From the NCBI GenBank assembly GCA_030848925.1, contig JANFFA010000004.1, positions 62,001 to 126,000 of the forward strand: DNA of 64,000 nucleotides. The letters run 5' to 3'. This document shows, in pieces, positions 33,687-42,926 of the stretch (position 1 is the first letter of the stretch; each line of letters starts with the position of its first letter). The stretch is from Rhodalgimonas zhirmunskyi. Lineage in GTDB: Bacteria; Pseudomonadota; Alphaproteobacteria; Rhodobacterales; Rhodobacteraceae. The translations under genes and the position numbers were made by a program. The notes beneath the pieces are model-generated. The model was not told the DNA's origin, made no database searches, and saw only the letters and a list, made by a program, of their open reading frames with translations.

Positions 33687-35081
33687 CTAGAAGTGGATCG
33701 CGCGCCCATAGGCGTCCAAAACGCTCTCGTGCATCATCTCCGATAGCGTCGGATGCGGGAAGACCGTGTTCATCAGCTCTTCCTCGGTCGTCTCAAGCGT
33801 GCGCCCGATGACATAGCCTTGGATCAGCTCGGTCACTTCCGCCCCCACCATATGCGCGCCCAGCAGCTCGCCGGTCTTGGCGTCGAACACCGTTTTCACC
33901 ATGCCTTCCGGCTCGCCCAGCGCGATCGCCTTGCCGTTGCCGATAAAGGGGAAACGGCCCACGTTGACCTCGTAACCCGCCTCCTTGGCCTTGGCCTCGG
34001 TCAGGCCCACGCTCGCCACCTGCGGCTGGCAATAGGTGCAGCCGGCAATGCTTTCGGGGCGCACCGGGTGCGGATGCCCGCCTGCGATCATCTCGGCGAT
34101 CATCACGCCCTCATGGCTGGCCTTGTGCGCCAACCACGGCGCGCCCGCGATATCGCCGATAGCGTAAATCCCGTCCACGCCAGTGCGGCAATATTCATCC
34201 ACCGTCACATGCGTCCGGTCCACCGTCACGCCCAGCGCCTCAAGGCCCAGCCCCTCGGTATTCCCGACGATCCCGACGGCGGAAATCACCGTGTCGAACT
34301 CTTGCGTCTCAACCTTGCCGCCGACCTCGATATGGGCCGTCACCTTTCCCTTGCCGCGATCAAGCTGCTTGACCATGGCTTTCTCCATGATCTTCATGCC
34401 CTGCTTGACGAACTGCTTCTTGGCGAAGGCGCTGATCTCGGCATCCTCAACCGGCAGGACGCGGTCCATCACCTCGACCACGGTCGTTTCGGACCCCAGC
34501 GTGTTGTAAAAACTCGCGAATTCGATCCCGATCGCGCCCGATCCGATCACCAACAGCTTTTTCGGCATCCGCGGCGGGTTCAGCGCGTGACGATAGGTCC
34601 AGACCAGATCGCCATCCGCCTCAAGCCCCGGAAGCTCGCGCGCCCGCGCGCCTGTTGCCACCACGATATGCTTGGCGCTCAACTCCTCGCTGCCCTTGTC
34701 GGTCTTGACCGAAACCTTGCCCTTGGCCGGGATCGTCGCCTCGCCCATCACCACCGTGACCTTGTTCTTCTTGAGCAGATGCGCGACCCCACCGGACAGT
34801 TGCTTGGCCACCCCGCGCGAACGTTCGACCACCTTCTTCAGGTCATAGCCCGGCTTTTCCACCGAAAGGCCGAACTCCTTGGCCCGGTGCATCAGGTGAA
34901 ACACCTCGGACGAACGCAGCAGCGCCTTGGTCGGAATACACCCCCAGTTAAGGCAGATCCCGCCCAGGTTTTCCCGTTCCACCACGGCCACGCTCAGCCC
35001 AAGCTGCGCGCCGCGAATGGCGGCGACGTATCCACCGGGGCCTGCCCCGATCACGATCATGTCGAAAGTCTTGGCGGCCAT
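33687..35081 (-). CDS. lpdA: Dihydrolipoamide dehydrogenase (E3)
   Basis: A 464-residue flavoprotein disulfide reductase. FAD motif IGAGPGGYVAAIRGAQLG, redox pair Cys43-x4-Cys48 in GGICLNWGCIPTK, second nucleotide motif VIGSGAIGIEFA and a C-terminal His-Glu segment (FPHPTLSEMMHESV) are complete. E3 reoxidises lipoyl groups of 2-oxoacid dehydrogenases or the glycine cleavage system; no E1/E2 genes are adjacent, so the partner complex cannot be told here. A MarR-like dyad lies 26-43 bases upstream. Confidence 0.94.
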   Translation of the reverse strand: MAAKTFDMIVIGAGPGGYVAAIRGAQLGLSVAVVERENLGGICLNWGCIPTKALLRSSEVFHLMHRAKEFGLSVEKPGYDLKKVVERSRGVAKQLSGGVAHLLKKNKVTVVMGEATIPAKGKVSVKTDKGSEELSAKHIVVATGARARELPGLEADGDLVWTYRHALNPPRMPKKLLVIGSGAIGIEFASFYNTLGSETTVVEVMDRVLPVEDAEISAFAKKQFVKQGMKIMEKAMVKQLDRGKGKVTAHIEVGGKVETQEFDTVISAVGIVGNTEGLGLEALGVTVDRTHVTVDEYCRTGVDGIYAIGDIAGAPWLAHKASHEGVMIAEMIAGGHPHPVRPESIAGCTYCQPQVASVGLTEAKAKEAGYEVNVGRFPFIGNGKAIALGEPEGMVKTVFDAKTGELLGAHMVGAEVTELIQGYVIGRTLETTEEELMNTVFPHPTLSEMMHESVLDAYGRAIHF

Positions 35082-35106
35082 CGGTCTACCCTCATGATTC
35101 CGGAAT

Positions 35107-35124
35107 TAGTTTGACATTAAACTA
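35107..35124. promoter_or_regulatory. MarR-like dyad upstream of lpdA
   Basis: TAGTTT-GACATT-AAACTA, 6-bp arms; the core TTTGACATTAAA (35110-35121) resembles the TTTGATATCAAA-like sites of MarR-family regulators. It ends 26 bases from the lpdA start on the minus strand. Confidence 0.5.
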
Positions 35125-35163
35125 TTTCGAGAAAGGCCACAACGCGCCCGGCAAACGGCCATG

Positions 35164-35196
35164 AAAAAGGGGCGCCCATCTCGGACGCCCCTCTTT
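35164..35196 (-). terminator. Terminator after the DUF924 gene
   Basis: On the minus strand AGGGGCG, an 11-base loop and CGCCCCT are followed by TTTTC, 25 bases after the stop. Confidence 0.85.
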
Positions 35197-35217
35197 CAAA
35201 CTTTAAGGATCAATGGC

Positions 35218-35796
35218 TTAGCTTGCAGCCTGCATCTCGCGCACCGTGCTGCCATAGCCGCCGCCGTCAACGTAATCGGCCTCGGTATCGGTGCTGCGCC
35301 GGTCCAGCGCATCGTTGCGATAAGGGAAGCGTCCAAAGGTGCGGATCACCTCGCGATGCGCCTTGGCATGCAACAGGTTCGGTTCCCCCGTTTCGGGCAT
35401 CCGCTCCTTGATCAACCGCACGGACCGGTCCTGATCGCTCAGGCATTCGCTGTGCATCATCGGCAAATAGAAGAACTGCCGCGCCGGTTCGTCGATCTTC
35501 ATGTCCCAACCCTTGTGCACCGCCGCCTTGGCCGCGGCCAGCGCGATCTTGTCGCTGCAAAACGCCTTGGCCTCGCCTCGGAACATGTTGCGCGGGAATT
35601 GATCAAGCAGGATGATATAGGCCAGCGCCCCACTGGGATAGGTCAGCCAAAGCGAGAACCGGCCCTCGCAGGCGGCCTCCCATGCAGGCAGGAACCTTTC
35701 GCGAATGGTGTCATCCAACTCATCCGAGGCCTCGTACCAGCCCTTGGGCCCAACCTCATCAAGCCAGAATTCTAAAATCTCGTCAGGACCGATCAT
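35218..35796 (-). CDS. DUF924 family protein
   Basis: A 192-residue protein of the DUF924 family. The opening ILEFWLDEVGPKGWYEASDELDD and the conserved ILLDQFPRNMFRG, FFYLPMMHSE and NLLHAKAHREVIRTFGRFPYRN segments identify it. The fold is all-alpha (TPR-like); the biochemical role is unknown. It has its own terminator and a palindromic site 23 bases upstream of the start, so it is probably a single-gene unit with its own regulation. Confidence 0.9.
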   Translation of the reverse strand: MIGPDEILEFWLDEVGPKGWYEASDELDDTIRERFLPAWEAACEGRFSLWLTYPSGALAYIILLDQFPRNMFRGEAKAFCSDKIALAAAKAAVHKGWDMKIDEPARQFFYLPMMHSECLSDQDRSVRLIKERMPETGEPNLLHAKAHREVIRTFGRFPYRNDALDRRSTDTEADYVDGGGYGSTVREMQAAS

Positions 35797-35818
35797 CGGG
35801 GCCCCTCCTCACCCTGGG

Positions 35819-35840
35819 AACGTTACGTCATGTAAACGTT
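35819..35840. promoter_or_regulatory. Near-palindrome upstream of the DUF924 gene
   Basis: AACGTTAC-GTCAT-GTAAACGTT, palindromic apart from one extra A, 23-44 bases upstream of the DUF924 start. CGTTAC recurs at 35837-35842. Confidence 0.4.
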
Positions 35841-35893
35841 ACACATTCCTTATCGCGAATGAACAGTAAAGTTTCATGTCAGATTGCGACATT

Positions 35894-37144
35894 TTATGAC
35901 TCTGCTGCATTTTCGTGCTCTTCCATCTCTTCGACCGAGATTTCGACCGCCATCGGCGAGGCCGCCATAGACACCGCGACATAGGCGCTGGTGTCTTCTA
36001 CCGAAGGCGCCGCGCGCACCGTCATCCGCCATGCTGCATAGCCCGCCATCGCGAACAGGATCAGCGCAAGGAAGTGGAAATACCCCGGCGCGCCCACCAC
36101 GCCCATCGCCCAGCCGGTGATCACCGGCCCCGCGATTGCACCCAGCCCGTTGACGAACACCAGCCCGCCGGAAACGGCGGCCATATCCTCATACTCCACG
36201 AAGTCGTTCGTATAGGCGATCAGCAAGGAATACAGCGGGTTCGACGTGCCGCCCACGATGAAGGCCGAAATCAACAGCGCCGGAAAATATCCGCCGAACA
36301 GCGCACCGATCAGGGCCCCGGCCCCACCCAGCACCGACACCCCAAGGATCAGCAGCCGCCGATCCATCCGGTCCGATATCCAGCCCAGCGGATATTGCAG
36401 CAGCGTCGCCCCGACGTAGAAGGCCGAAACAAACATCGAGATTTGCGCAAGGGTCAGCTTGGCCTGCGCGCCGTAAACCGCCGCCATGCCGAACTGGGCC
36501 GAAAACACCAACCCCAGCAGAACCATCCCCACCACGCCCAGCGGCGAAACCTCGTACAACTGGCGCAGGCTCATCGGCTTGGTGCTCTCATGAGCCGGGG
36601 TCGGCTGCACCGAAAGCAGGATCGGCGCAAAGCTGATCGAAACCAGAACAGACGGAATGATGAACAGCAAGAACCCGCCGGGATCGGCCACCAGAAGCAG
36701 CCCCTGCGCGATCACGATCCCCAGCATCATGGTGATCATATAAAGCGACAGCGCCTTGCCGCGCGTCTCGTTCGTGGCCGCGTTGTTGAGCCAGCTTTCG
36801 GCGGTCACGTACACGCCCGAAAAGCAGAAACCGATAATCACCCGCAGAACCGACCAGCCCCACGGATTGATCCAGACCGCGTAAAGCACCAGCACAGCCG
36901 AGATGAACGACGCCAACGCCGAGAACACCCGCACATGCCCCACCCGCCGGATCAACCCCGGCGTCAGGTAAGACCCCCCCAGAAAGCCCACGAAATAAGA
37001 CGACATCACGATCGACATCTCAAAGGTCGAAAAGTCGGCCATCTCGCCGCGCACACCCAGCAGCGTCCCCTGAAGGCCGTTGCCCACCATAAGCAACATC
37101 ATGCCAAGCAAAAGCGCCCAGCTTCCGGCTAGAAATTGGATCAT
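35894..37144 (-). CDS. Major facilitator superfamily transporter
   Basis: A 416-residue polytopic membrane protein with about 12 hydrophobic segments. The loop GLIRRVGHVRVF after TM2 is the MFS motif-A region, with a matching GWISDRMDRRLL in the second half. TM pattern and VFVNGLGAIAGPVITGWAMG near the end resemble the YcaD-type family of unknown substrate. A charged C-terminal tail (EISVEEMEEHENAAES) follows the last helix. No neighbour suggests a substrate. Confidence 0.88.
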   Translation of the reverse strand: MIQFLAGSWALLLGMMLLMVGNGLQGTLLGVRGEMADFSTFEMSIVMSSYFVGFLGGSYLTPGLIRRVGHVRVFSALASFISAVLVLYAVWINPWGWSVLRVIIGFCFSGVYVTAESWLNNAATNETRGKALSLYMITMMLGIVIAQGLLLVADPGGFLLFIIPSVLVSISFAPILLSVQPTPAHESTKPMSLRQLYEVSPLGVVGMVLLGLVFSAQFGMAAVYGAQAKLTLAQISMFVSAFYVGATLLQYPLGWISDRMDRRLLILGVSVLGGAGALIGALFGGYFPALLISAFIVGGTSNPLYSLLIAYTNDFVEYEDMAAVSGGLVFVNGLGAIAGPVITGWAMGVVGAPGYFHFLALILFAMAGYAAWRMTVRAAPSVEDTSAYVAVSMAASPMAVEISVEEMEEHENAAES

Positions 37145-37325
37145 CTGGTGGCTCCCGTGCCTCAGGTTTAGGTCTCAGGTGCAGCTCTGCGACCTGTCTT
37201 CAAGGCCCATCTTTGCGACCTGTCGTGCCGGACCGTCTTACCGGCCGCGTTGAACGCCTCCCGTCGCACGGCGCCACCCGCGCGGTCCGTCCGAAAAGCG
37301 ACATGTCCGCGCCATTTGCGCCCCT

Positions 37326-38375
37326 TCAGGGGATCAACAACGACGCGTCGCCATAAGAAAAGAAACGATAGTTCTCTGCAACCGCATGACCGTAGATTTT
37401 CATGATCCTGTCATGCCCCATCAAGGCGGCGACCAGCATCATCAAAGTCGACTTCGGCAGGTGGAAATTCGTCATCAGCGCATCGGCTACCGCGAATTCG
37501 AAACCGGGATAGATGAAGATATCCGTCTCGCCCCGCCACGGCGCAATCATGCCCGTCTCGCGCGCTGCGCTTTCGATCAGGCGCAGCGCGGTGGTGCCCA
37601 CCGGAATCACCCGCCCCCCTTGGGCCTTGGTCTGTGCGATCTCTTTTGCCGCCTCTGCCGTCACCTCGCCCCACTCGGCGTGCATCTTGTGCTTGGTCAC
37701 ATCCTCGACCTTCACCGGCAGGAACGTCCCCGCCCCCACGTGCAGCGTCACATGGGTGAACGCCACGCCATGCGCGCGCAACCGCGCCAACAGCGCGTCG
37801 TCGAAATGCAGGCTTGCGGTTGGTGCCGCCACCGCGCCGGGCTTCTCGGCCCAGACGGTCTGGTAATCCTCGCGGTCCTGCGCATCGGCCTTGCGCTGCG
37901 CCTCGATATAGGGCGGCAAGGGCATCGCGCCCGCCTGATCCAGCGCCGCGTCGAACGCATCGCCCTCAAGGTTGAACTCCAGCACCGCCTGCCCGGCCTC
38001 TTTCGCCACGCAAACCGCCTCAAGCCCCGCGCCGAACTCGATCCGGTCGCCCTCGCGCAGCTTGCGCAACGGCTTCACCAGCGCCGCCCAGCGCCCGTCG
38101 GCCCGCGGCTGGGTCAGCGTCGCCTCCATCGCCGCCCGCGTCTCGCCCGCCTCGCCATGGCGTACCCGCGCGCCCGACAGGCGCGCCGGGATCACCCGCG
38201 TGTCGTTCAGCACCAGCCGATCACCCGGGCGCAGCCAATCGCACAGATCACTGACCCGCGCATCGGTGATCGTCTCACCCTCGGCCACCAACAGCCGCGC
38301 AGAAGAGCGCGGGTTCGCCGGCCGCGTGGCAATCCGCCCCTCGGGCAGGTCGAAATCGAAATCAGAAAGCTGCAT
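37326..38375 (-). CDS. queA: tRNA preQ1(34) S-adenosylmethionine ribosyltransferase-isomerase
   Basis: A 349-residue QueA, the enzyme that adds an epoxycyclopentane group from SAM to preQ1 at tRNA wobble position 34 in queuosine synthesis. [24 protein letters not shown] at the start, [27 protein letters not shown] and the C-terminal [18 protein letters not shown] are signature segments. Length is standard. It precedes no tgt gene in this window. The MFS gene follows downstream on the same strand. Confidence 0.96.
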   Translation of the reverse strand: MQLSDFDFDLPEGRIATRPANPRSSARLLVAEGETITDARVSDLCDWLRPGDRLVLNDTRVIPARLSGARVRHGEAGETRAAMEATLTQPRADGRWAALVKPLRKLREGDRIEFGAGLEAVCVAKEAGQAVLEFNLEGDAFDAALDQAGAMPLPPYIEAQRKADAQDREDYQTVWAEKPGAVAAPTASLHFDDALLARLRAHGVAFTHVTLHVGAGTFLPVKVEDVTKHKMHAEWGEVTAEAAKEIAQTKAQGGRVIPVGTTALRLIESAARETGMIAPWRGETDIFIYPGFEFAVADALMTNFHLPKSTLMMLVAALMGHDRIMKIYGHAVAENYRFFSYGDASLLIP

Positions 38376-38414
38376 CAGCGCGCCTTATGCCGCAAGTTTC
38401 GGATCACCCCGTCC

Positions 38415-38493
38415 CCCTTGGCGGCGGTCAGGTCAGTTACTCCGCCACCCTTGGTGGCGGTCAGGTCAGTTACTCCGCCACCCTTGGTGGCGG
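38415..38493. repeat. 33-bp tandem repeat spanning the stop codon of the AsmA-like gene
   Basis: The unit (38415-38447, 38448-38480, partial third 38481-38493) is repeated with period 33 and few mismatches. Each full unit contains a TTA/TAA stop on the minus strand (38437-38439 and 38470-38472), and CCGCCACCC/GGTGGCGG arms that can form a hairpin. The true stop of the gene lies in the second unit. Confidence 0.9.
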
Positions 38494-41400
38494 ACGGCGG
38501 AAAATCTCCCTGAACATCCCCGGCGTCAAGATCGAAAGCGGGTTGACCTTCACCTTCGGCTTGTCCGGCGTTCCTTCCAGCTTGTAACTGAACCCCAACA
38601 GCCCCTCGCCCTTGCGGGTCAGCACCGCGCCCACCGCGTTGACAAGGTAGATCGGCGACACCGTGCCCTGAAACCGCATGGTGGAGCTGTCGAAATAGTA
38701 ATACCCGTCCATCGAAATCCCCATCGACGCGCCCACCGCGCTCGACCGGAACAGCGTCACCTGCTTGGGCGACAGGTGGAACTTCGCCTCGACCTCGCCA
38801 AACAGGATACCGCGCCCCGATAGCTGCTCCAGCAGCCCGATCACGCTGATCGCGTTCAACAACTCGGCCATTGCCGGTGCCTTGCGCAGCCAGACGTTCT
38901 TGGACTCGAGCGTGCCGTCATAGCGCCCCGGCCCACCGCTCGGCAAAAGGGTCAGGTCCAACTCACCGCCATGCGCGTTTTCCAGCAACCCGGACGAGCG
39001 GAACACGCCCCCCGCATCCTTCGACTGGATGCGAAACGCGCTGCGCCCGTTTCTCGGCACGACCCGCCCCGTCACCGCCGCGCCGCCATTCACCCGGCCC
39101 TGAAAATTGCCGTCGATCCCCTTGGCGGTGCTGAACTGCCCGACGAAATTGGTCAGCGCGATGCTTTCGGAAATACGCAGCCGGTCCAGCCGCACGTTCA
39201 TCGGCCCACCGCCCTGGCCCTGACTGTTGCCGCTGCCCTCGCCCTCGCCGATCTCGGTCTGGCTCAGATCGACCGAGCCGCCCTCGACCCGCACCTCCGG
39301 CGATGCCCCCGCGCCCCGGCTAACCAACGTCACCGGCGCATCAAGCCAGCTTCCCGCCTTGATCCGCGAAAACTGCGCCTGTTGGAACGAACTGTCCGCC
39401 CCCAGCACCAGCCGCCCGGTCGCCTCCAGCCCCGGCGCATCCAGCACGATCTCGCTCACCTCAACAGGACTGCCCAGCCGCCCGGCCACCTTCAGGCGCC
39501 CGGTCGCGCCCCGGCTCATCGACCAGCCGATCTGCGGCACGCTCAACCCCAGCCCACTTAAATTCGAGGTCAGGCTGAATTCCGGCTTTTCACCCCGTTT
39601 CAAATCAATCGCCAGATCGCCCCGTCCCGCGCCCGACACGCTGCCACTTGGCAGGCCAAGGTTGAATTCGCGCACGAAGGTGGGGCTCAACTCGACCCAG
39701 CCGCGCACCGTGCTGGTGGCCCCCGCCTTGCCCAGCGGCGCCTCAAAGGTCGCATCCGCCTTCACGTCGCCCACCTGCCCCGGCCCGCTGATCTTCAGTT
39801 GCGTGTTGCTCGCCTCAAGCGCCAGTTGCGCAGCGGTCAGTTTCTTACCCGGCACGATGCGCTCGCTCACCACATCGCGCAGCGTGGCTTGGGCCGTGAA
39901 CTTCACCGACTCGGGCGGCTGGTTCTTCTTGCGCAGGAAGTCGATATGCCCCTTCACATCGGCCCGCCCGGTGGCAACGTCGATGCTCTGCCCGGCTTTC
40001 GAGATAAAGCGAAACTGCTCTCGATCCAGCAGCGAAAGCGCCGCCGTGATCGACGAGCGCGTGACAAGATCAACCTCCCCCGGCCCCTCGTTCACACGCA
40101 CATCCGGAATGGTAAACACCGTGCCCGCGATCTGCACCGGCCCACCCCTATCGGGTGCGACCTGCCCCGCATTGGCCACCACGGTAAAGCGATGATTGGA
40201 CAGCGTGGCATGGCCGCGCCCGCCCGTCGCCGGCGGCATGGTCTTGAGGAACAGCGTCGAGACATCCTCGAAATCGAAGCCCAGAAACAGCGCCGGCTTC
40301 TCGTCGCCCGGCTGCGTTTTCAGGCCCAGCTGGATATTGCGCATCTGCCCGGCAAGGATGTTCTCGACGATCCAAGTCCGGGTGCGCGGCTTCACGCTCT
40401 CGGGCCACAGCTCCAACAGCCGCTCCGGCCCCATCTTGTTCATCCGCCCGTCAAGGCTCAGGTCCCAACCCGCCTCACCGGCCCGCAATTCGCCCCCAAG
40501 GACTAGACGGCTGTCGCCATCGCGCACCGTCATCTGCCCCACGGTAAAACGGAACGGCGCCAGTTCCAGCCGCGATACCATCATCACGTCGGTCAACCGC
40601 ACGGGCTCCGGGTAAAGGTCCATCGGGTTGGCGGCGATTTCGGTCACGGTCATCTGGCCGATGAATTCGCGCGGCAGCCCGTTTTCCAACCGGCCCATCG
40701 CCACCTTGCCTTCGGCCTTGGCGCGGCCCCATGCGCTGTCGATCGTCATCTCGTCGAACCGCATCGATTGCGCCGCCGGGTCGTAGGTGAAATAGCTCTG
40801 CGCCGATTTGAACGGGATCGGCTTGGTTTCGTCCGTGGGCTGCAACACGCCCTCGCCGATCCTCAGCGTCGCTGACAACGGCCCAAGGCTGCCCGCCTCA
40901 TCCGTGCTGCCCCTCAGCGCCCCCGAAATCGGTGCGCGCAGCACGTTGAGCCAGTAAAGCGCGGGCGATTGCACCGCGATATCGCTGGCCGGCACATCTT
41001 CGAAATTCATCCCGAACTGCGCCGCCGCACTGCCGATCCGGCTGTTATAGCTCATCCCCAACGTCGAGGCATAGGCGCGCCCGCTCAACAGCGCGAAATC
41101 GCCCCGGATCGACAGGGTGTCATCGGCCCGCGTCAACGCCACACGCCCACCATCCACCGTCCAGCCACGCCCGGCCCGCACGTCCTCGAAGCGCACGCTC
41201 AATCCATTCGCCTCGAAACTTTTTAGATCGGCCAGCGCCGGGGTGCTCAGGGCGGTATCCGCGCGCGCCATAAGCTGCATGAAGCCCGCCGCCTGCTGCG
41301 CGCTGGCCCCGCCCTCGCCGAAGCTCAACTCGACATTGCCGTCCTTATCGCGCCGCACCACCACGATCGCGCCCGAAAGCCAGATCCGCGCCGGCTGCAC

Positions 41401-42279
41401 TTCGCCGCGCAACAGCGGCTGCATCGCCAGCGTCGCCTCGACATCCGAAAGCCGCAAAAGATGCCGCCCCTCGGCATCGGCAAAATCCACATCGCGCAGG
41501 TGCAAGCGGGGCTTCCAACCCTCTTCAACAACAAGCGCCACCTCGCCGAACCCCACCTTCGCCCCGGCAAGACGCCGGTTCACCTGATCCTCGATCCGGG
41601 CCTCCAGCCACGCTGGCGCAACAAGCGGCCGCCCGATCAACAACAGCACCGTGACCCCGCCAACAATCGTCAGAACAGCGATCAGGATCAGCCCCGCCAA
41701 CCCGATCTTGTGCCGCTTGCTGCGCGGCTTGCGCGTGGGGGCAATGGCCGCTGCGCCGAGGGTTTCTTCGCTTTGCTCTTGCTCCGGCGTCCCGGCTGAC
41801 TCTTCTTCGACGTCGGCCGCACCGCCCACGGCCTCCTCGTCGATCACGTCACCGGCCAGATCACCGACAGGGGTCTCATCGCCCTCCGGCTCGTCGCTCT
41901 CTTCGCCCTCCGGCCCGTCGATCTCTTCGCCCTCCGGCCAATCGGCCTTATCCCCATCCGTCTCATCGGCCGTCTCATCACCCGCCCCGGCCTCAGCGCT
42001 CTCGGGATCTTCAACCGTCGCGCCCGCAAGCGGACCACCGGCATCCGTCTGCTCGGTTTCGCTCTGATCCTCCGCGCTCTCATGAGGCTCTATCTCTGAC
42101 AGGTCATCCTTTTCCCCCTGCGCCTTTTCCCCCTGCGCCCCGGGCGCACGCAGAAAGGACGGCAGCGCGCCGGATTTCGCATCCGCCGCCAGTGCCTGTG
42201 CCGCATCACCACAGGCGTCGCCATCGCCTGCGCGCGGCGTGTCTTCGGGTTCAGTGGTGATTTCGGGCTTGTCGCTCAT
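38470..42279 (-). CDS. Large AsmA/YhdP-like envelope protein with acidic N-terminal tail
   Basis: A 1269-residue protein. Residues 1-180 are a very acidic, repetitive, likely disordered cytoplasmic tail (for example WPEGEEIDGPEGEESDEPEG), then a basic stretch KPRSKRHK and a transmembrane helix at ~192-216. The rest is a long periplasmic region with AsmA-like beta-groove features: GFGEVALVVEEGWKPRLHLRDV at the start, repeated D-x-x-L and G-x-L-x-L patterns, and an AsmA-type C-terminal domain (TLFRSSAVGASMGISMDGYY). Such proteins carry phospholipids to the outer membrane in E. coli (YhdP, TamB family). The acidic tail is unusual and may recruit partners. Confidence 0.85.
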   Translation of the reverse strand: MSDKPEITTEPEDTPRAGDGDACGDAAQALAADAKSGALPSFLRAPGAQGEKAQGEKDDLSEIEPHESAEDQSETEQTDAGGPLAGATVEDPESAEAGAGDETADETDGDKADWPEGEEIDGPEGEESDEPEGDETPVGDLAGDVIDEEAVGGAADVEEESAGTPEQEQSEETLGAAAIAPTRKPRSKRHKIGLAGLILIAVLTIVGGVTVLLLIGRPLVAPAWLEARIEDQVNRRLAGAKVGFGEVALVVEEGWKPRLHLRDVDFADAEGRHLLRLSDVEATLAMQPLLRGEVQPARIWLSGAIVVVRRDKDGNVELSFGEGGASAQQAAGFMQLMARADTALSTPALADLKSFEANGLSVRFEDVRAGRGWTVDGGRVALTRADDTLSIRGDFALLSGRAYASTLGMSYNSRIGSAAAQFGMNFEDVPASDIAVQSPALYWLNVLRAPISGALRGSTDEAGSLGPLSATLRIGEGVLQPTDETKPIPFKSAQSYFTYDPAAQSMRFDEMTIDSAWGRAKAEGKVAMGRLENGLPREFIGQMTVTEIAANPMDLYPEPVRLTDVMMVSRLELAPFRFTVGQMTVRDGDSRLVLGGELRAGEAGWDLSLDGRMNKMGPERLLELWPESVKPRTRTWIVENILAGQMRNIQLGLKTQPGDEKPALFLGFDFEDVSTLFLKTMPPATGGRGHATLSNHRFTVVANAGQVAPDRGGPVQIAGTVFTIPDVRVNEGPGEVDLVTRSSITAALSLLDREQFRFISKAGQSIDVATGRADVKGHIDFLRKKNQPPESVKFTAQATLRDVVSERIVPGKKLTAAQLALEASNTQLKISGPGQVGDVKADATFEAPLGKAGATSTVRGWVELSPTFVREFNLGLPSGSVSGAGRGDLAIDLKRGEKPEFSLTSNLSGLGLSVPQIGWSMSRGATGRLKVAGRLGSPVEVSEIVLDAPGLEATGRLVLGADSSFQQAQFSRIKAGSWLDAPVTLVSRGAGASPEVRVEGGSVDLSQTEIGEGEGSGNSQGQGGGPMNVRLDRLRISESIALTNFVGQFSTAKGIDGNFQGRVNGGAAVTGRVVPRNGRSAFRIQSKDAGGVFRSSGLLENAHGGELDLTLLPSGGPGRYDGTLESKNVWLRKAPAMAELLNAISVIGLLEQLSGRGILFGEVEAKFHLSPKQVTLFRSSAVGASMGISMDGYYYFDSSTMRFQGTVSPIYLVNAVGAVLTRKGEGLLGFSYKLEGTPDKPKVKVNPLSILTPGMFREIFRRPPPRVAE

Positions 42280-42419
42280 CGCCGCTCATTTACCGCGCCC
42301 ATTATCGGCGCACCCTGCTCAATCGGGCGTTTGCCGCCCTTTTCGCTTTACGGTTTCATTCTCGCCTGTCCGGCTTAAATATGGAACCAGAATTCGCGCA
42401 ACCACAACAAGGTGACCAG

Positions 42420-42896
42420 ATGTCCACTCTTCCCCGCCCCGCCCCGGAGTTCACCCTGCCCTGCATCACCGCCGATGGAGAAAGCGCTGAAATAACGCTG
42501 TCGGCCCTGCGCCCCGCGCCGGTCGTTCTGTTCTTCTACCCGCGCGACAACACCTCGGGCTGCACCAAGGAAAGTCAGGCCTTCTCGCACCTCCTGCCCG
42601 AATTCAACGCGCTCGGCACTAAGGTTTTCGGCATCTCCAAGGACAGCCTCAAATCCCACGCCCGCTTCATCGACAAGCAGGAGCTGACCATCCCGCTGCT
42701 CTCCGATGAAAACGGCACCACCTGCGAGGATTACGGCGTCTGGCAGGAAAAGAAGATGTATGGCAAGACCCACATGGGCATCGTCCGCTCCACCTTCCTG
42801 ATCGATGCCAAGGGCGAGATCGTCAAGGATTGGCCCAAGGTCAAGGTCGACGGCCACGCCGAAGAGGTGCTCGCCGCCCTGAAAGACATGGGTTAA
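42420..42896 (+). CDS. bcp: Bcp-type peroxiredoxin
   Basis: A 158-residue thiol peroxidase. The peroxidatic Cys48 sits in FFYPRDNTSGCTKE (usual TPGCT), with the FTLP segment at the N-terminus. E. coli-type Bcp has a resolving cysteine five residues later; here that position (residue 53) is Gln, so the enzyme is 1-Cys or uses Cys102 in TTCEDYGVW. The start MSTLPRPAPEF at 42420 follows AAGGTG; a start at 42381 is possible. It is divergent from the AsmA-like gene and 30 bases ahead of the DUF455 gene. Confidence 0.93.
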   Translation: MSTLPRPAPEFTLPCITADGESAEITLSALRPAPVVLFFYPRDNTSGCTKESQAFSHLLPEFNALGTKVFGISKDSLKSHARFIDKQELTIPLLSDENGTTCEDYGVWQEKKMYGKTHMGIVRSTFLIDAKGEIVKDWPKVKVDGHAEEVLAALKDMG

Positions 42897-42926
42897 CGCC
42901 CGCCAAATTCGCCCGAAGGACACCGA

